From assembly GCF_031585635.1 (NCBI RefSeq), contig NZ_CP134195.1:3844001-3908000 (forward strand): a stretch of DNA of 64,000 nt, read 5' to 3'. The notes beneath the pieces are model-generated. The model did no database searches and was not told the origin of the DNA. It saw only the letters and a program-made list of their open reading frames with translations. The DNA comes from Paraburkholderia sp. FT54. GTDB taxonomy: Bacteria; Pseudomonadota; Gammaproteobacteria; Burkholderiales; Burkholderiaceae. The position numbers were made by a program, and so were the translations under genes. Positions 33,120-41,672 of this stretch are shown here, in pieces (positions within the stretch are counted from its first letter, which is position 1; each line of letters opens with the position of its first letter).

Positions 33120-34056
33120 TCTCTGCTCCTTGCTGCGCCTCGCGCGCTTGCTGGGTCTTGGCTCGCTGATAAGCAGCGTACAGCGCCGCAAAGACCGCAC
33201 CCGGCGTGCCCTCGCCGACCGGCTGGCCGTCGAGTTGCGTGACCGGCAGCACTTCCTTGGTTGCCGAACTGACGATGATCTCATCAGCCGCGCGCAGTTC
33301 GGCTTCGCTGATCTCGCGCGCTTCGAAACGAATCCCGCACTCGGCCGTCAGTTCCTCGATCAAACCGTAGCGAATCCCTTCGAGAATCTTGTGGCTGCGC
33401 GGCGGCGCGGACAACACGCCGTCCTTCACCACCCACACATTCGACGACGATCCTTCGGTCAGCATGCCGTCGCGAAACTGGATCGTCTCGAACGCATCGT
33501 TCTCGGCGGCATATTGCGCCATCAGCACGTTGCCGAGCAGCGACACGGATTTGATGTCGCAATTGAGCCAGCGACGATCTTCCGCTGTCACGCAACGCAC
33601 GCCTTGCGCGCGCTGCGCCGCGTTCGGCAGGTTCAGCGGCGTGACCATCACGAACACGGTCGGCTGAATGCCGGCCGGAAACGCGTGGCCGCGTTTGGCG
33701 ACACCGCGCGTGACCTGAATATAGGCAATCGCGTCCTGATCGGCGCGCAATCCGCCGTCCGCCTCGTTGGCCGCAACCACGCGCTCGATCAGCGCGCGCC
33801 AGCCGGCATCGTCGAGCGGATTGACGATGCCGATCTTGTCGACTGACCGCGCGAGCCGCGCGAGATGCTGCTGGAAACGGAACAGCGTACGGCCGCCCGC
33901 ATACGCGGGGTGTGCGTACAGCGGCGCGACTTCGTAAATGCCGTCGCCGAAAATAAAGCCGCGGTCGAGAACCGGCACGCGCGCTTCGGACAACGGCACC
34001 AACTCACCGTTCAGATAGACAATCGGATCGGGCGAAACATCGGAAACAGCAGTCAT
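33091..34056 (-). CDS. dat: D-amino acid aminotransferase (class IV PLP enzyme)
   Basis: A 321-residue class IV aminotransferase related to D-alanine and branched-chain transaminases. It starts MTAVSDVSPDPIVYLNGELV and has RGFIFGDGIYEVAPLYAHP, the PLP lysine Lys169 in NCDIKSVSLLGNVLMAQ, and FRDGMLTEGSSSNVWVVKDG with the cofactor phosphate-binding segment. The IKSxxLL pattern fits D-amino acid transaminase better than branched-chain enzymes. It lies between dacC and ybeD in a run also related to cell-wall D-alanine. It probably supplies D-alanine or D-glutamate; substrate is inferred. Confidence 0.88.
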   Translation of the reverse strand: MTAVSDVSPDPIVYLNGELVPLSEARVPVLDRGFIFGDGIYEVAPLYAHPAYAGGRTLFRFQQHLARLARSVDKIGIVNPLDDAGWRALIERVVAANEADGGLRADQDAIAYIQVTRGVAKRGHAFPAGIQPTVFVMVTPLNLPNAAQRAQGVRCVTAEDRRWLNCDIKSVSLLGNVLMAQYAAENDAFETIQFRDGMLTEGSSSNVWVVKDGVLSAPPRSHKILEGIRYGLIEELTAECGIRFEAREISEAELRAADEIIVSSATKEVLPVTQLDGQPVGEGTPGAVFAALYAAYQRAKTQQAREAQQGAENESRERVTV

Positions 34057-34069
34057 CGCAATTCGGCTC

Positions 34070-35299
34070 TTACTTCTTCTTGTTGAACATGAGCATCAGG
34101 GAATCCCACACGCGGCCGACCACGCCGGCTTGCGGCACAGCCTGCAGGGCCACTATCGGGAACTGCGCCAGCACCTTGCCGTCGGCGACCAGCTTCGCCG
34201 TACCGACCTGCTGACCGTTCGCGATCGGTGCGATCAGCGGATCCATCTGCTCGATCTGCGGCTTCACCTTGTCGCCCATACCCTTCGGCACGGTGATGTA
34301 CTGGTCGCTCTTCACGCCGATCTGCACGGTGTCCTGCGCACCCTTGTAGACGCGCGGCGTGCCCACCACCTGATTCGCCTTGTACAGACGCACCGTGTCG
34401 TACGCGCTGTAGCCGTAGTTCAGCATCTTCAGGCTGTCCTGCACGCGGTCGTGTTCCTTGGTCTCGCCCATCATGACCGAGACGAGGCGGCGCGACGCGT
34501 CCGTCGCACCCGGCAGCGAACGCTTCGCGCTCGCGATCAGGCAGTAACCGGCGGCTTGCGTGTGACCGGTCTTCAGACCGTCGACCGTCGGGTCGATCCA
34601 CAGCAGGCGGTTGCGGTTCGGCTGCTTGATCTTGTTGTACGTGAAATCCTTGACCGAGAAGATGTTGTAGTAGTCGGGGAAATCGCGGATCAGGCGCGCC
34701 GACAGCACCGCGAGGTCGCCCGCCGTGGTGTAGTGCTGCGGATCGGGCATGCCGTTCACATCGGCGAAATGCGTGTTCTTCATGCCGAGGCGCTGCGCTT
34801 CCGTGTTCATCATGTTGACGAACTGCGACTCGCTGCCGCCGACCAGTTCGGCGAGCGCGATCGCCGCGTCGTTACCCGACTGGATGATCATGCCGTACAC
34901 CAGATCGTGCACGGTCACCGGCTTGTTCGCTTCGATGAACATGCGCGATTCGTCCGTGCGCACGCGGCGCACCGCTTCGCTCGGCATGACCGTCTGGTCC
35001 ATGTTGATCTTCTTCGTCTGCAGTGCTTCGAAGACGAGGTACGCCGTCATCAGCTTGGTCAGCGACGCCGGTTCCACGCGCTCGTCCGGGTTGCCGGAGG
35101 CGAGCACCTGGTTGCTGGTCGCGTCGACGAGCACCCACGAGCGCGCATTCACCGCCGGCGGCGGCACTTGCGCGAAAGCGGTACTGGCGACGAGCGTGGC
35201 CGGCAGCACGACGCCGAGGGTCACGGCACGGCTAAGCGAAGAAGGAACGAAGGAAGCAACAGAGGGGAAAGACGTGCGGCCGGAGGTGGAGAAACGCAT
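34070..35299 (-). CDS. dacC: D-alanyl-D-alanine carboxypeptidase (PBP5/6 type)
   Basis: Removes terminal D-alanine from peptidoglycan side chains in the periplasm. The 409-residue product has a signal peptide (1-43, ending ASTAFAQ). The active-site motifs are SLTK at 79-82, SGN at 141-143 and KTG at 243-245. The C-terminal domain (300-395) precedes an amphipathic end, VWDSLMLMFNKKK, which anchors family members to the outer face of the inner membrane. The ATG at 35299 starts MRFSTSGRTSF; the longer ORF reaching 35446 is not credible. A TATAAT lies at 35521-35526. It is followed by dat 13 bases later. Identification is strong; the letter (dacA or dacC) is a convention. Confidence 0.94.
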   Translation of the reverse strand: MRFSTSGRTSFPSVASFVPSSLSRAVTLGVVLPATLVASTAFAQVPPPAVNARSWVLVDATSNQVLASGNPDERVEPASLTKLMTAYLVFEALQTKKINMDQTVMPSEAVRRVRTDESRMFIEANKPVTVHDLVYGMIIQSGNDAAIALAELVGGSESQFVNMMNTEAQRLGMKNTHFADVNGMPDPQHYTTAGDLAVLSARLIRDFPDYYNIFSVKDFTYNKIKQPNRNRLLWIDPTVDGLKTGHTQAAGYCLIASAKRSLPGATDASRRLVSVMMGETKEHDRVQDSLKMLNYGYSAYDTVRLYKANQVVGTPRVYKGAQDTVQIGVKSDQYITVPKGMGDKVKPQIEQMDPLIAPIANGQQVGTAKLVADGKVLAQFPIVALQAVPQAGVVGRVWDSLMLMFNKKK

Positions 35300-35617
35300 A
35301 GGGTCGATTCGTGCAGAAAGATACATCGCGCGCAGGGCGCATAGTTTGGAAGAGCCGGTCGGCGAGCGTCTGGCCGTAAAACGGCGCGGCGCCCATTGGA
35401 CTTCCGGCCACGCGATCGGTTCGCGCAGCACGCCCGCATCCGGCACCGCTGCGCGCGAAAAGACGCTACGCGTCGCGCGAACTGCCGGATGGGCGGCGCT
35501 GCGCCCAAAAAAGAGTCGCCATTATACGCGCGCTCTCCCCGTTACTTTGCGCAAAGGCCGGCGATTAATTTGCGTTTGTGCGTACCTGTACCCCGGAAAA
35601 CACATAGCGCATGCCGA
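35300..35617. other. Intergenic region upstream of dacC
   Basis: A gap of 318 bases between the dacC start and the alpha/beta hydrolase stop, both minus strand. It holds a perfect TATAAT (35521-35526) for dacC and an A-run near 35506. No gene and no clear terminator for the hydrolase other than a run of A/T at 35562-35580. Confidence 0.5.
35515..35526 (-). promoter_or_regulatory. Candidate dacC promoter -10 region
   Basis: TATAATGGCGAC on the minus strand, identical to the 12-mer before ptsI (5341..5352). No convincing -35. It implies a leader of about 210 bases for dacC. Confidence 0.4.
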
Positions 35618-36262
35618 TCACCGCCACGCGTCGACGATGATCCGCTTCAGAACGTGCAGCTTGCGGTGCAGAAAGTGCTCCGCCCCCGGAATCACGACAA
35701 CCGGCAATTCTTGCGGCCGCGCCCAGTCGTAAACGGATTGAATGGGAACCGTCTCGTCGATCTCCCCGTGAATCACGAGGGTGTTTTCCGGCACGGGCGC
35801 GACCTCCCAGCGGCTCGCCGCCGTGCCGACCAGCACCATTCGCTCGATCTCCTGACCTTCTTCACGCAACCGCGCGGCCACGTGCGACAGCACGAATGTG
35901 CCGAACGAAAAACCCGCCAGCACGAGGGGCAGATCGCTTTGGCCTGGTTCGGCTCGCATGTGATCGAGTACGGCGCGCAGATCGTCGCGCTCGCCGATGC
36001 CCGCGTCATGCTCGCCTTGCGTTTCGCCGACACCGCGAAAATTGGAGCGGTACGTCACGTAGTTCAACTGCACGAGCGTGCGCGCGAGCGTCTGCGCGAC
36101 CTTGTTGTCCATGGTGCCGCCGAACAGCGGATGCGGATGCGCGACCAGCGCGATGCCGCGTGGCGTGGCGCCGTTCTCACGCGATTCGTCGGGCACATCC
36201 AGCGCGACTTCGATCTTGCCGACCGGGCCGTCGATCAGGTACTTCTTCGTATGTACGTTCAT
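35618..36262 (-). CDS. Alpha/beta hydrolase, dienelactone-hydrolase-like
   Basis: A 214-residue cytoplasmic hydrolase. Visible motifs are AHPHPLFGGTMDNKVAQ (a conserved start of this subgroup), SNFRGVGETQGEHD, the nucleophile elbow GFSFG (Ser119), and a late aspartate and histidine in VIHGEIDETVPI and IPGAEHFLHRKL. The ATG at 36262 (MNVHTKKYLIDGP) is chosen over an upstream extension into the ferredoxin gene. It lies nine bases from the ferredoxin gene and is probably co-transcribed. The substrate is unknown; similar proteins are annotated as alpha/beta-fold hydrolases of the COG2945 type. Confidence 0.87.
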   Translation of the reverse strand: MNVHTKKYLIDGPVGKIEVALDVPDESRENGATPRGIALVAHPHPLFGGTMDNKVAQTLARTLVQLNYVTYRSNFRGVGETQGEHDAGIGERDDLRAVLDHMRAEPGQSDLPLVLAGFSFGTFVLSHVAARLREEGQEIERMVLVGTAASRWEVAPVPENTLVIHGEIDETVPIQSVYDWARPQELPVVVIPGAEHFLHRKLHVLKRIIVDAWR

Positions 36263-36270
36263 GGCGAGAC

Positions 36271-36594
36271 TTATTGATCGATTTTCAGACGCTCGACGAT
36301 CTTGCCGTTCGCGAGGTGCGAGTCGACGATTTCGTCGATGTCGCTCTCGTCGACGTACGTGTACCAGATGCCTTCCGGATACACGACGACCGTCGGCCCG
36401 AGTTCGCAGCGGTCGAGGCAACCGGCTTTGTTGATGCGCACCTGGCCCGGACCTGCGAGACCGAGTTTCTTCACGCGTTTTTTCGCGTACTCCTGCATCT
36501 CCTGTGCATTGCAGTTCGCGCAGCTCGGGCGCTCGGCGCCGGGTTCACGCTGATTGAGACAGAAGAAGACGTGGTACTTGTAGAAGGAGTCCAT
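36271..36594 (-). CDS. Thioredoxin-like [2Fe-2S] ferredoxin
   Basis: A 107-residue protein of the thioredoxin-like ferredoxin family. Cluster cysteines are Cys12 in HVFFCLNQR, Cys25 in RPSCANC, and Cys59 and Cys63 in AGCLDRCELGP; Cys28 is an extra cysteine. The remainder reads PTVVVYPEGIWYTYVDESDI and ends EIVDSHLANGKIVERLKID. The ATG at 36594 starts MDSFYKYHVFF. It carries one cluster and probably transfers electrons or clusters in the cytoplasm; the partner is unknown. It is followed by the alpha/beta hydrolase in a two-gene unit. Confidence 0.92.
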   Translation of the reverse strand: MDSFYKYHVFFCLNQREPGAERPSCANCNAQEMQEYAKKRVKKLGLAGPGQVRINKAGCLDRCELGPTVVVYPEGIWYTYVDESDIDEIVDSHLANGKIVERLKIDQ

Positions 36595-36733
36595 GATGTC
36601 CGGGGGCGAGACTGTCAGTGTGGGAAACGGCGCTGGATGCACAGCGGCGCGCCTGTTGTGCGAACGATTATAACGAGCGGGGCTGGCGGTCGCTGATGCG
36701 GTCCACGCCTGCCCGACGCAGTGAGTGCGGGCT

Positions 36734-37891
36734 TCACGTGTGCTTCATGCGCCGCTTGAGCCACGCCTGCTCGACGACATAGGCCAGCCACACCAGCGCC
36801 GCATACGGCCAGATCCATGCGAGCCAATGCGCCAGACCGTTGAAGTGCAGATAGCGCCCTTGCCGCCAGTCGGCCAGCACGGCATCGAAATACGGATTGA
36901 CCGGCAGCAGATTGACGAACGCCAGCGCGATCGTCAACGCGGCGCCCGCCAGTGCCGCGCGCGATCTGCGCCGCAAACGCAACGTGAAGAGCGCCGCAGC
37001 GGTGCCGCACACGAGGCCCGCGAGTGCGCCGGGCGTCGCCCAGTCGAAAGCGAGACCGGACTGCGACTGCAGAAACGTCGCGCCCACCTTCACGCACAAG
37101 GTCGTGACGATAAACAGCAGCAGCAGGCGCACGCGCGGCGCATGGCGGCGCACCGGCAACGACGCCAGCGCGAGTGCGGCGAACAGGTTGAGCGTGGTGA
37201 TCACGGCTTCCCACACGTCGTCGGGTATCCAGGCGGCGACGAAAGTCGGCCAGGCGGCGACGTGCCAGCCCGGCGGTGTCCACGCGAGCAAGGCGTCCTG
37301 CGTCGTCGAATCGAAACGCAGCCAGAGCGCGCGCGGCCAGTTGCCGAGACCGAACAGGCGTGGCGCCGGATACATCGTCGCAAACGGCCACGCCGCGACC
37401 AGACACGCGAGCGCGGCTCGGTCCCGCTCGAACCACAGAAGCCGCACGCGCCGCAGCAGGCCGCGATCGAGCAGCGCGCCCGTCGCTGGCGACATGATCG
37501 CCGCGCCAAGCAACGCGCCGAGCGCATTGGCGGCGAGATCGAGGTTGGAGGCGACCCGCGTCGGCAGATAGGTTTGCACGGCTTCCATCACGCCGGACAG
37601 CAAGCCGCCGAGCACGAAGGCGAACGCGACCGCCAGCGAGCCGCGCCAACGCGGATAGGCTGCGAGCACCACGAGCGCGCCGAACGGCATATAGCCGAGC
37701 ACGTTGGTGACGACGTCGAACGCCGTCAGGTACTGCGGCATGGGATCGGACAGATAGGCAAACGGACCAAGGCCGAGCGAACGCCAGCCCGTAAACGGAT
37801 ACCACGAACCGTAGACGATTAGCGCGGTATACAGCACCAGAGCCTGCCGGGCGAGCACCGACGGACGGCGCGCCCAGGGTTTTACGCTCAT
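36734..37891 (-). CDS. VanZ-family membrane protein
   Basis: A 385-residue protein with about nine hydrophobic segments. The N-terminal third matches the VanZ-like domain: LVLYTALIVYGSWYPFTGW, FDVVTNVLGYMPFGALVV, FVLGGLLSGVMEAVQTYLP and RVASNLDLAANALGALLGA, including the conserved N-x-x-x-F/Y-x-P-x-G and E-x-x-Q patterns. The rest has further membrane segments and ends with a basic tail. Named for a gene in vancomycin-resistance clusters, but most members, including chromosomal ones like this, have unknown function. It follows the MCE operon on the minus strand 31 bases after the lipoprotein gene and may be part of it. Confidence 0.86.
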   Translation of the reverse strand: MSVKPWARRPSVLARQALVLYTALIVYGSWYPFTGWRSLGLGPFAYLSDPMPQYLTAFDVVTNVLGYMPFGALVVLAAYPRWRGSLAVAFAFVLGGLLSGVMEAVQTYLPTRVASNLDLAANALGALLGAAIMSPATGALLDRGLLRRVRLLWFERDRAALACLVAAWPFATMYPAPRLFGLGNWPRALWLRFDSTTQDALLAWTPPGWHVAAWPTFVAAWIPDDVWEAVITTLNLFAALALASLPVRRHAPRVRLLLLFIVTTLCVKVGATFLQSQSGLAFDWATPGALAGLVCGTAAALFTLRLRRRSRAALAGAALTIALAFVNLLPVNPYFDAVLADWRQGRYLHFNGLAHWLAWIWPYAALVWLAYVVEQAWLKRRMKHT

Positions 37892-37922
37892 GCAGCGCTC
37901 CGGTGCGTGCGCTGCAAGCCGG

Positions 37923-38549
37923 TCATTGCGCGGCGACCAGCGCCTGCACGCCGAGCCACGCGCCGATTTGCGCGACCAGATCGTCGCTGGCGGTGGCGAG
38001 CGCCTGCGCGCCGCCGGCAGCGTCCGCCGAACTGGACGGCGCGCGCGCGATAAACGTGCGCTGGCTGAGCACCTTGCCGTTCTGCGTAAGCGTGGCGCGC
38101 GCGGTGACCGCGGCGTGACTTTCGGACTGACTGTCGAAGACCTGTTCGAACTCGCTTAGATCGACCTTCAGGACTGGCGCGGCGACGCCGTCGGCGCCCG
38201 TCAGCACGGTGCCGCGCGAACTGAGCGCGCCACGCAGACGCTGGGTCAGCAACTGCGAAGGTGTCATGGTCCAGTGGCTGTTCGCGTAAGCGGCCGTCTG
38301 CTGCGCGTCGGCGTAACTCAGGCGGTAGATCAGCTTGTCCGACTCGAGCATGTCGGGCGCGCTCACGTCGAGCACCTTCACAGCTGGCGACGTGCCGGCC
38401 GACGCCGCCGGACTCGGCGGCCCGAAGTCGTAGCGGATGTCCGAGATCGCCGAGGGCGTGCCGGCGCAGCCCGCGGCGAGCACGCCGAAGGCGAGCAGCA
38501 CCGCTAGCGCGGTGTGCGAGGACAAGAATCGGTGAATCGAGCGTGACAT
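37923..38549 (-). CDS. ABC-type transport auxiliary lipoprotein (PqiC-like)
   Basis: A 208-residue lipoprotein with signal sequence MSRSIHRFLSSHTALAVLLA and lipobox LAAGC (Cys28). The mature part has IRYDFGPPSP, LESDKLIYRLSYADAQQTAA, YANSHWTMTPSQLLTQRLRGAL and KVDLSEFEQVFDSQSESHAAV, matching the auxiliary lipoprotein family that pairs with MCE transporters. It is the fourth gene of the operon, 30 bases after mlaD, and probably sits in the outer membrane contacting the MCE ring. The family is firm; mechanism is inferred from PqiC-like relatives. Confidence 0.87.
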   Translation of the reverse strand: MSRSIHRFLSSHTALAVLLAFGVLAAGCAGTPSAISDIRYDFGPPSPAASAGTSPAVKVLDVSAPDMLESDKLIYRLSYADAQQTAAYANSHWTMTPSQLLTQRLRGALSSRGTVLTGADGVAAPVLKVDLSEFEQVFDSQSESHAAVTARATLTQNGKVLSQRTFIARAPSSSADAAGGAQALATASDDLVAQIGAWLGVQALVAAQ

Positions 38550-38579
38550 GACAATCTTCCTTTCTTCAAACCTTCAAAA

Positions 38580-39542
38580 TCATTGTGCAGCGCGCGCGGC
38601 AGGCCACTTGAAGCCTGCTTCGCCGGGGCCGGGCGCCGCGCCCGGCGCGCCGAACAACACGCTGCGCGGACTGGTGCTGAAGGTATCGGCGGCGCGGTCC
38701 ACCGAGCGGGCCGCCGAGCGCACGTCTTCAGCGAGCGAGTTGACGCGCGGCAAGGTGTCGTAACCCACCCGCGACGACAGTTCCTGCAGGGAGCCATTCA
38801 TCGACACCAGCGCGTCGCCGGCCTGCTGCGCGGCCGTGCCGACCTTGTTCAGGTTGGTTTCGAACGGGCCGTTCGGGCGGTTCAGGCCGGTGATCAGCTG
38901 ATTGGTCGACGCGAGCGTGCGATCCAGCTGGTCGATCGTGCCTGGCAGCTTGCCGGCGGCCGGCGCCATTTGCTGGCTCAGCGTGGCGACGCCGTCGGCG
39001 GCTTTCTGAAGGCTGGCAGCCGTGCCTTGCAGCTGCGCGGCCATTTCCGGTGACAGCAGATGATCGACGTCGTCCGCGACTTTTTCGAGCTTGCGCAGCA
39101 GCACGTCGCCGCGCTGCTGCAGTTGATCGAGCAAGCCGGGGCGCATCGGCAACTGCGCCACCTGTTTGGCCGACGACACCAGCGGCGACGGATCGCGCCC
39201 ATTGTCATCCAGCTGGATGAAGGCAATACCCGTCACGCCCTGGAAACCCAGGCTGCCGAACGTCGAATGGGTAATCGGCGCGTGCGTATCGACCAGGATG
39301 CGAATCAGAATCTGCCCCGGATGAGCCGGATCGAATTTGATCGACTGCACCTTGCCGACGTCGAGCCCGCGATAACGCACCGCCGCGTCGGTGAACAGAC
39401 CCGTGACGTTGGTGCGCGCAATCAGATCGTACGGCACCCGCACGGCACGGTCGACATTGAACAAAAAAGCCGCGAGCGCGATGGCCACCAGCAGAACGAT
39501 CGTGAAGAGCCCGGCCCAGAAGGCATGTGATTTGTTTTCCAT
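38580..39542 (-). CDS. MlaD-family (MCE) lipid transport protein
   Basis: A 320-residue inner-membrane-anchored periplasmic MCE protein. One N-terminal helix (AFWAGLFTIVLLVAIALAAF, residues 8-27) is followed by the MCE domain (about 40-120) with VTGLFTDAAVRYRGLDVGKV, TFGSLGFQGVTGIAFIQLDD. The remainder (140-290) is helical with long low-complexity stretches, possibly a tunnel-forming coil as in larger MCE proteins, and ends in Pro/Gly-rich sequence. It lies 16 bases after the ATPase gene. Substrate is presumably phospholipid. Confidence 0.9.
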   Translation of the reverse strand: MENKSHAFWAGLFTIVLLVAIALAAFLFNVDRAVRVPYDLIARTNVTGLFTDAAVRYRGLDVGKVQSIKFDPAHPGQILIRILVDTHAPITHSTFGSLGFQGVTGIAFIQLDDNGRDPSPLVSSAKQVAQLPMRPGLLDQLQQRGDVLLRKLEKVADDVDHLLSPEMAAQLQGTAASLQKAADGVATLSQQMAPAAGKLPGTIDQLDRTLASTNQLITGLNRPNGPFETNLNKVGTAAQQAGDALVSMNGSLQELSSRVGYDTLPRVNSLAEDVRSAARSVDRAADTFSTSPRSVLFGAPGAAPGPGEAGFKWPAARAAQ

Positions 39543-39558
39543 TGTCAGGTTCCCTGGT

Positions 39559-40437
39559 TCACAGCGGCAATTCGGACGATGCCGACTCGAGCGCCGCGCG
39601 CGGCAGCCGCGCGCGGCGCTCCGGCGGCAGCGCCTGCAACGCGCGGCGCCCGCGCAGGCCGAGGAAATATTCGCGGATGAAAGGATGATCGACCGCCGCG
39701 GCCTCTTCGACCGGCGCGGCGACCAGCACCTTGCGATCCGCCAGCACGGCGACGCGGGTGGACAGCGCCACCATCGTGTCGAGATCGTGGGTGACCATCA
39801 CCACCGTCAGGCCGAGCGCGCGGTGCAGCGCGGAGATCAGCTCGACGAATTCATCCGACGACTGCGGATCGAGCCCGGCGGTCGGTTCGTCGAGAAACAG
39901 CAGTTCGGGTTCGAGCGCGATCGCCCGGGCAATGCCTACGCGTTTGATCATGCCGCCCGACAGCGCGGACGGCATTTTCGACGCATGCTTGCACGGCAGG
40001 CCGACCATCTCGAGCTTGAGCATGACGATGTCGCGCAACAGATCTTCGGGCACCTTGCCGAGTTCGCGCACGGGCTGCGCGATATTGTCGAACACCGACA
40101 GCGACGAAAACAGCGCGCCGCGCTGAAACAGCATGCCGGAGCGGCTGCGCATCAGCAGCGCGGTTTCCGGAGAGATGGTTGCGAGATTCTCGCCGAACAG
40201 CTTGATGGTGCCGGACGAAGGCCGCTCGAGACCGAGAATCTGCCGCACCAGCGTGGTCTTGCCGGATCCGGAGCCGCCTACGATCGACATGATCTCGCCG
40301 CGCCGCACGTCCAGGTTCAGATGCTGGTGCACGATGTTGCGGCCGTAGCGTTTGGTCACGTCGATCACTTCGATCACCGGCTCGGCGATCGAGGGCATCG
40401 GCTGGCCGCGCACGGCCTGAGTGAGTGGCGCGATCAT
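39559..40437 (-). CDS. MlaF-type ABC transporter ATP-binding protein
   Basis: A 292-residue ATPase for an MCE transporter. Walker A is GGSGSGKT at 54-61, signature LSGGMIKRVGIARAI, Walker B ELLFLDEPTAGLDP, H-loop VTHDLDTMV. The C-terminal 40 residues are Arg/Ala-rich beyond the usual MlaF end. The ATG at 40437 overlaps the last four bases of the permease gene, and the longer ORF from 40629 is not credible. Third gene in reading order is mlaD. Identification as an Mla-type ATPase rests on the context and the GGMIKR signature. Confidence 0.9.
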   Translation of the reverse strand: MIAPLTQAVRGQPMPSIAEPVIEVIDVTKRYGRNIVHQHLNLDVRRGEIMSIVGGSGSGKTTLVRQILGLERPSSGTIKLFGENLATISPETALLMRSRSGMLFQRGALFSSLSVFDNIAQPVRELGKVPEDLLRDIVMLKLEMVGLPCKHASKMPSALSGGMIKRVGIARAIALEPELLFLDEPTAGLDPQSSDEFVELISALHRALGLTVVMVTHDLDTMVALSTRVAVLADRKVLVAAPVEEAAAVDHPFIREYFLGLRGRRALQALPPERRARLPRAALESASSELPL

Positions 40438-41567
40438 CCGAGCCCCACGTTCTGAAAGAGGATCGCGAACACGGCGTCCGCGAGAATTACGATGGTAATC
40501 GAGGTCACCACCGAGGTCGTCGTGCCTTCGCCGAGACTCTGCGAATTGGCCTTGATACGGAAACCGAAATGACAGCCGACGATCGCGATCAGCATGCCGA
40601 ACGCGACGCCCTTGCCCAGGCCGATCCACAGATTGGCGACCGGCACCACGCTCGGCAGCGCTCGCGCGAAATAGCTCATATCGATGCCGAGCGCGATCTT
40701 GGCGGCGAGCGCGCCGCCCGTCAGCGCAATGATGTTAGTCCACATGACGAGCAGCGGCATGGCCACGCCGAGCGCGACCACGCGCGGCAGGATCAGCCGC
40801 AGCCCGTGCGGGATGCCCATCACGCGCATGGCGTCGAGTTCTTCGGTCACGCGCATCACGCCGATCTGCGCCGTGATCGCCGAACCCGAGCGGCCTGCCA
40901 CCAGAATCGCGGCGAGCACCGGCCCGAGTTCGCGAATCACCGAGAGGCCGAGAATATTGACGATGTACTGGTTTGCGCCAAACAGCCGCAACTGCTGCGC
41001 CGACAGATAGCTGAGCACGATGCCGATCAGGAACGCGACCAGCGCGGTGATCGGCATGGCTTTGGTGCCGGCGTTATAGATGTTCGCGGAGATCTCGGTC
41101 CACGGCGTGATCTTCGGTTTGCGCGCGATCGCCAACAGATCGAGCACGACGCGTCCAAGCATGGCCACGCCGCCATACAGATGCTCGAAGAACGAGAAGA
41201 TCGCGAGCCCCAACCGCGTGAACGGATCGAACTTGACCACCGGCTCGGCCGTCTCGCGCACGGTGTCGAGCAAGGCGATGCGCTCGAAAATGTCGCGTTG
41301 CGTGTCGGTGAGCGTGGTGTCCGGGGGCATCTTGTGGCCCCACACGCGCCACAGCGCCTGGCCGCCGACGTGGTCCATCCGGTCGATGCGCGACAGGTCC
41401 CATTGACCGACGCCGTCGGCGCCGACCAGCGACCCCAACAGAGGAATCACGTGCCCGGTGGCCTTGTCGCGCGCGAGCGCGAGCGCCGTCCACTGGCCCG
41501 AAAGCCGGACGATCTTGCCTTGGCTGCCTGCCGCGACTTCGAGGCCGGGCGGAGTGTCGTAGTTCAA
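40434..41567 (-). CDS. MlaE-family permease with N-terminal STAS-like domain
   Basis: A 377-residue MCE-type permease. The first 130 residues look like a STAS domain (LSGQWTALALARDKATGHVI, QWDLSRIDRMDHVGGQAL), corresponding to MlaB in other systems but fused here. The permease domain follows with AGTKAMPITALVAFLIGIVL, VIRELGPVLAAILVAGRSGS, AQIGVMRVTEELDAMRVMGI and GCHFGFRIKANSQSLGEGTT. The start is TTG at 41567 (first residues NYDTPPGLE), since no ATG or GTG fits; this is moderate in certainty. It is the first gene of the operon mlaE-mlaF-mlaD-lipoprotein. Confidence 0.88.
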   Translation of the reverse strand: MNYDTPPGLEVAAGSQGKIVRLSGQWTALALARDKATGHVIPLLGSLVGADGVGQWDLSRIDRMDHVGGQALWRVWGHKMPPDTTLTDTQRDIFERIALLDTVRETAEPVVKFDPFTRLGLAIFSFFEHLYGGVAMLGRVVLDLLAIARKPKITPWTEISANIYNAGTKAMPITALVAFLIGIVLSYLSAQQLRLFGANQYIVNILGLSVIRELGPVLAAILVAGRSGSAITAQIGVMRVTEELDAMRVMGIPHGLRLILPRVVALGVAMPLLVMWTNIIALTGGALAAKIALGIDMSYFARALPSVVPVANLWIGLGKGVAFGMLIAIVGCHFGFRIKANSQSLGEGTTTSVVTSITIVILADAVFAILFQNVGLG

Positions 41568-41672
41568 GGATCGTTGAATCTGGTTATCGGATTAGCGGCC
41601 ATTGTAACGAAGGCGCGGCGCGGCAACCGTGCACGCGGCCTCACCCGCTTCGCTGTCGCTACAATATGAACC

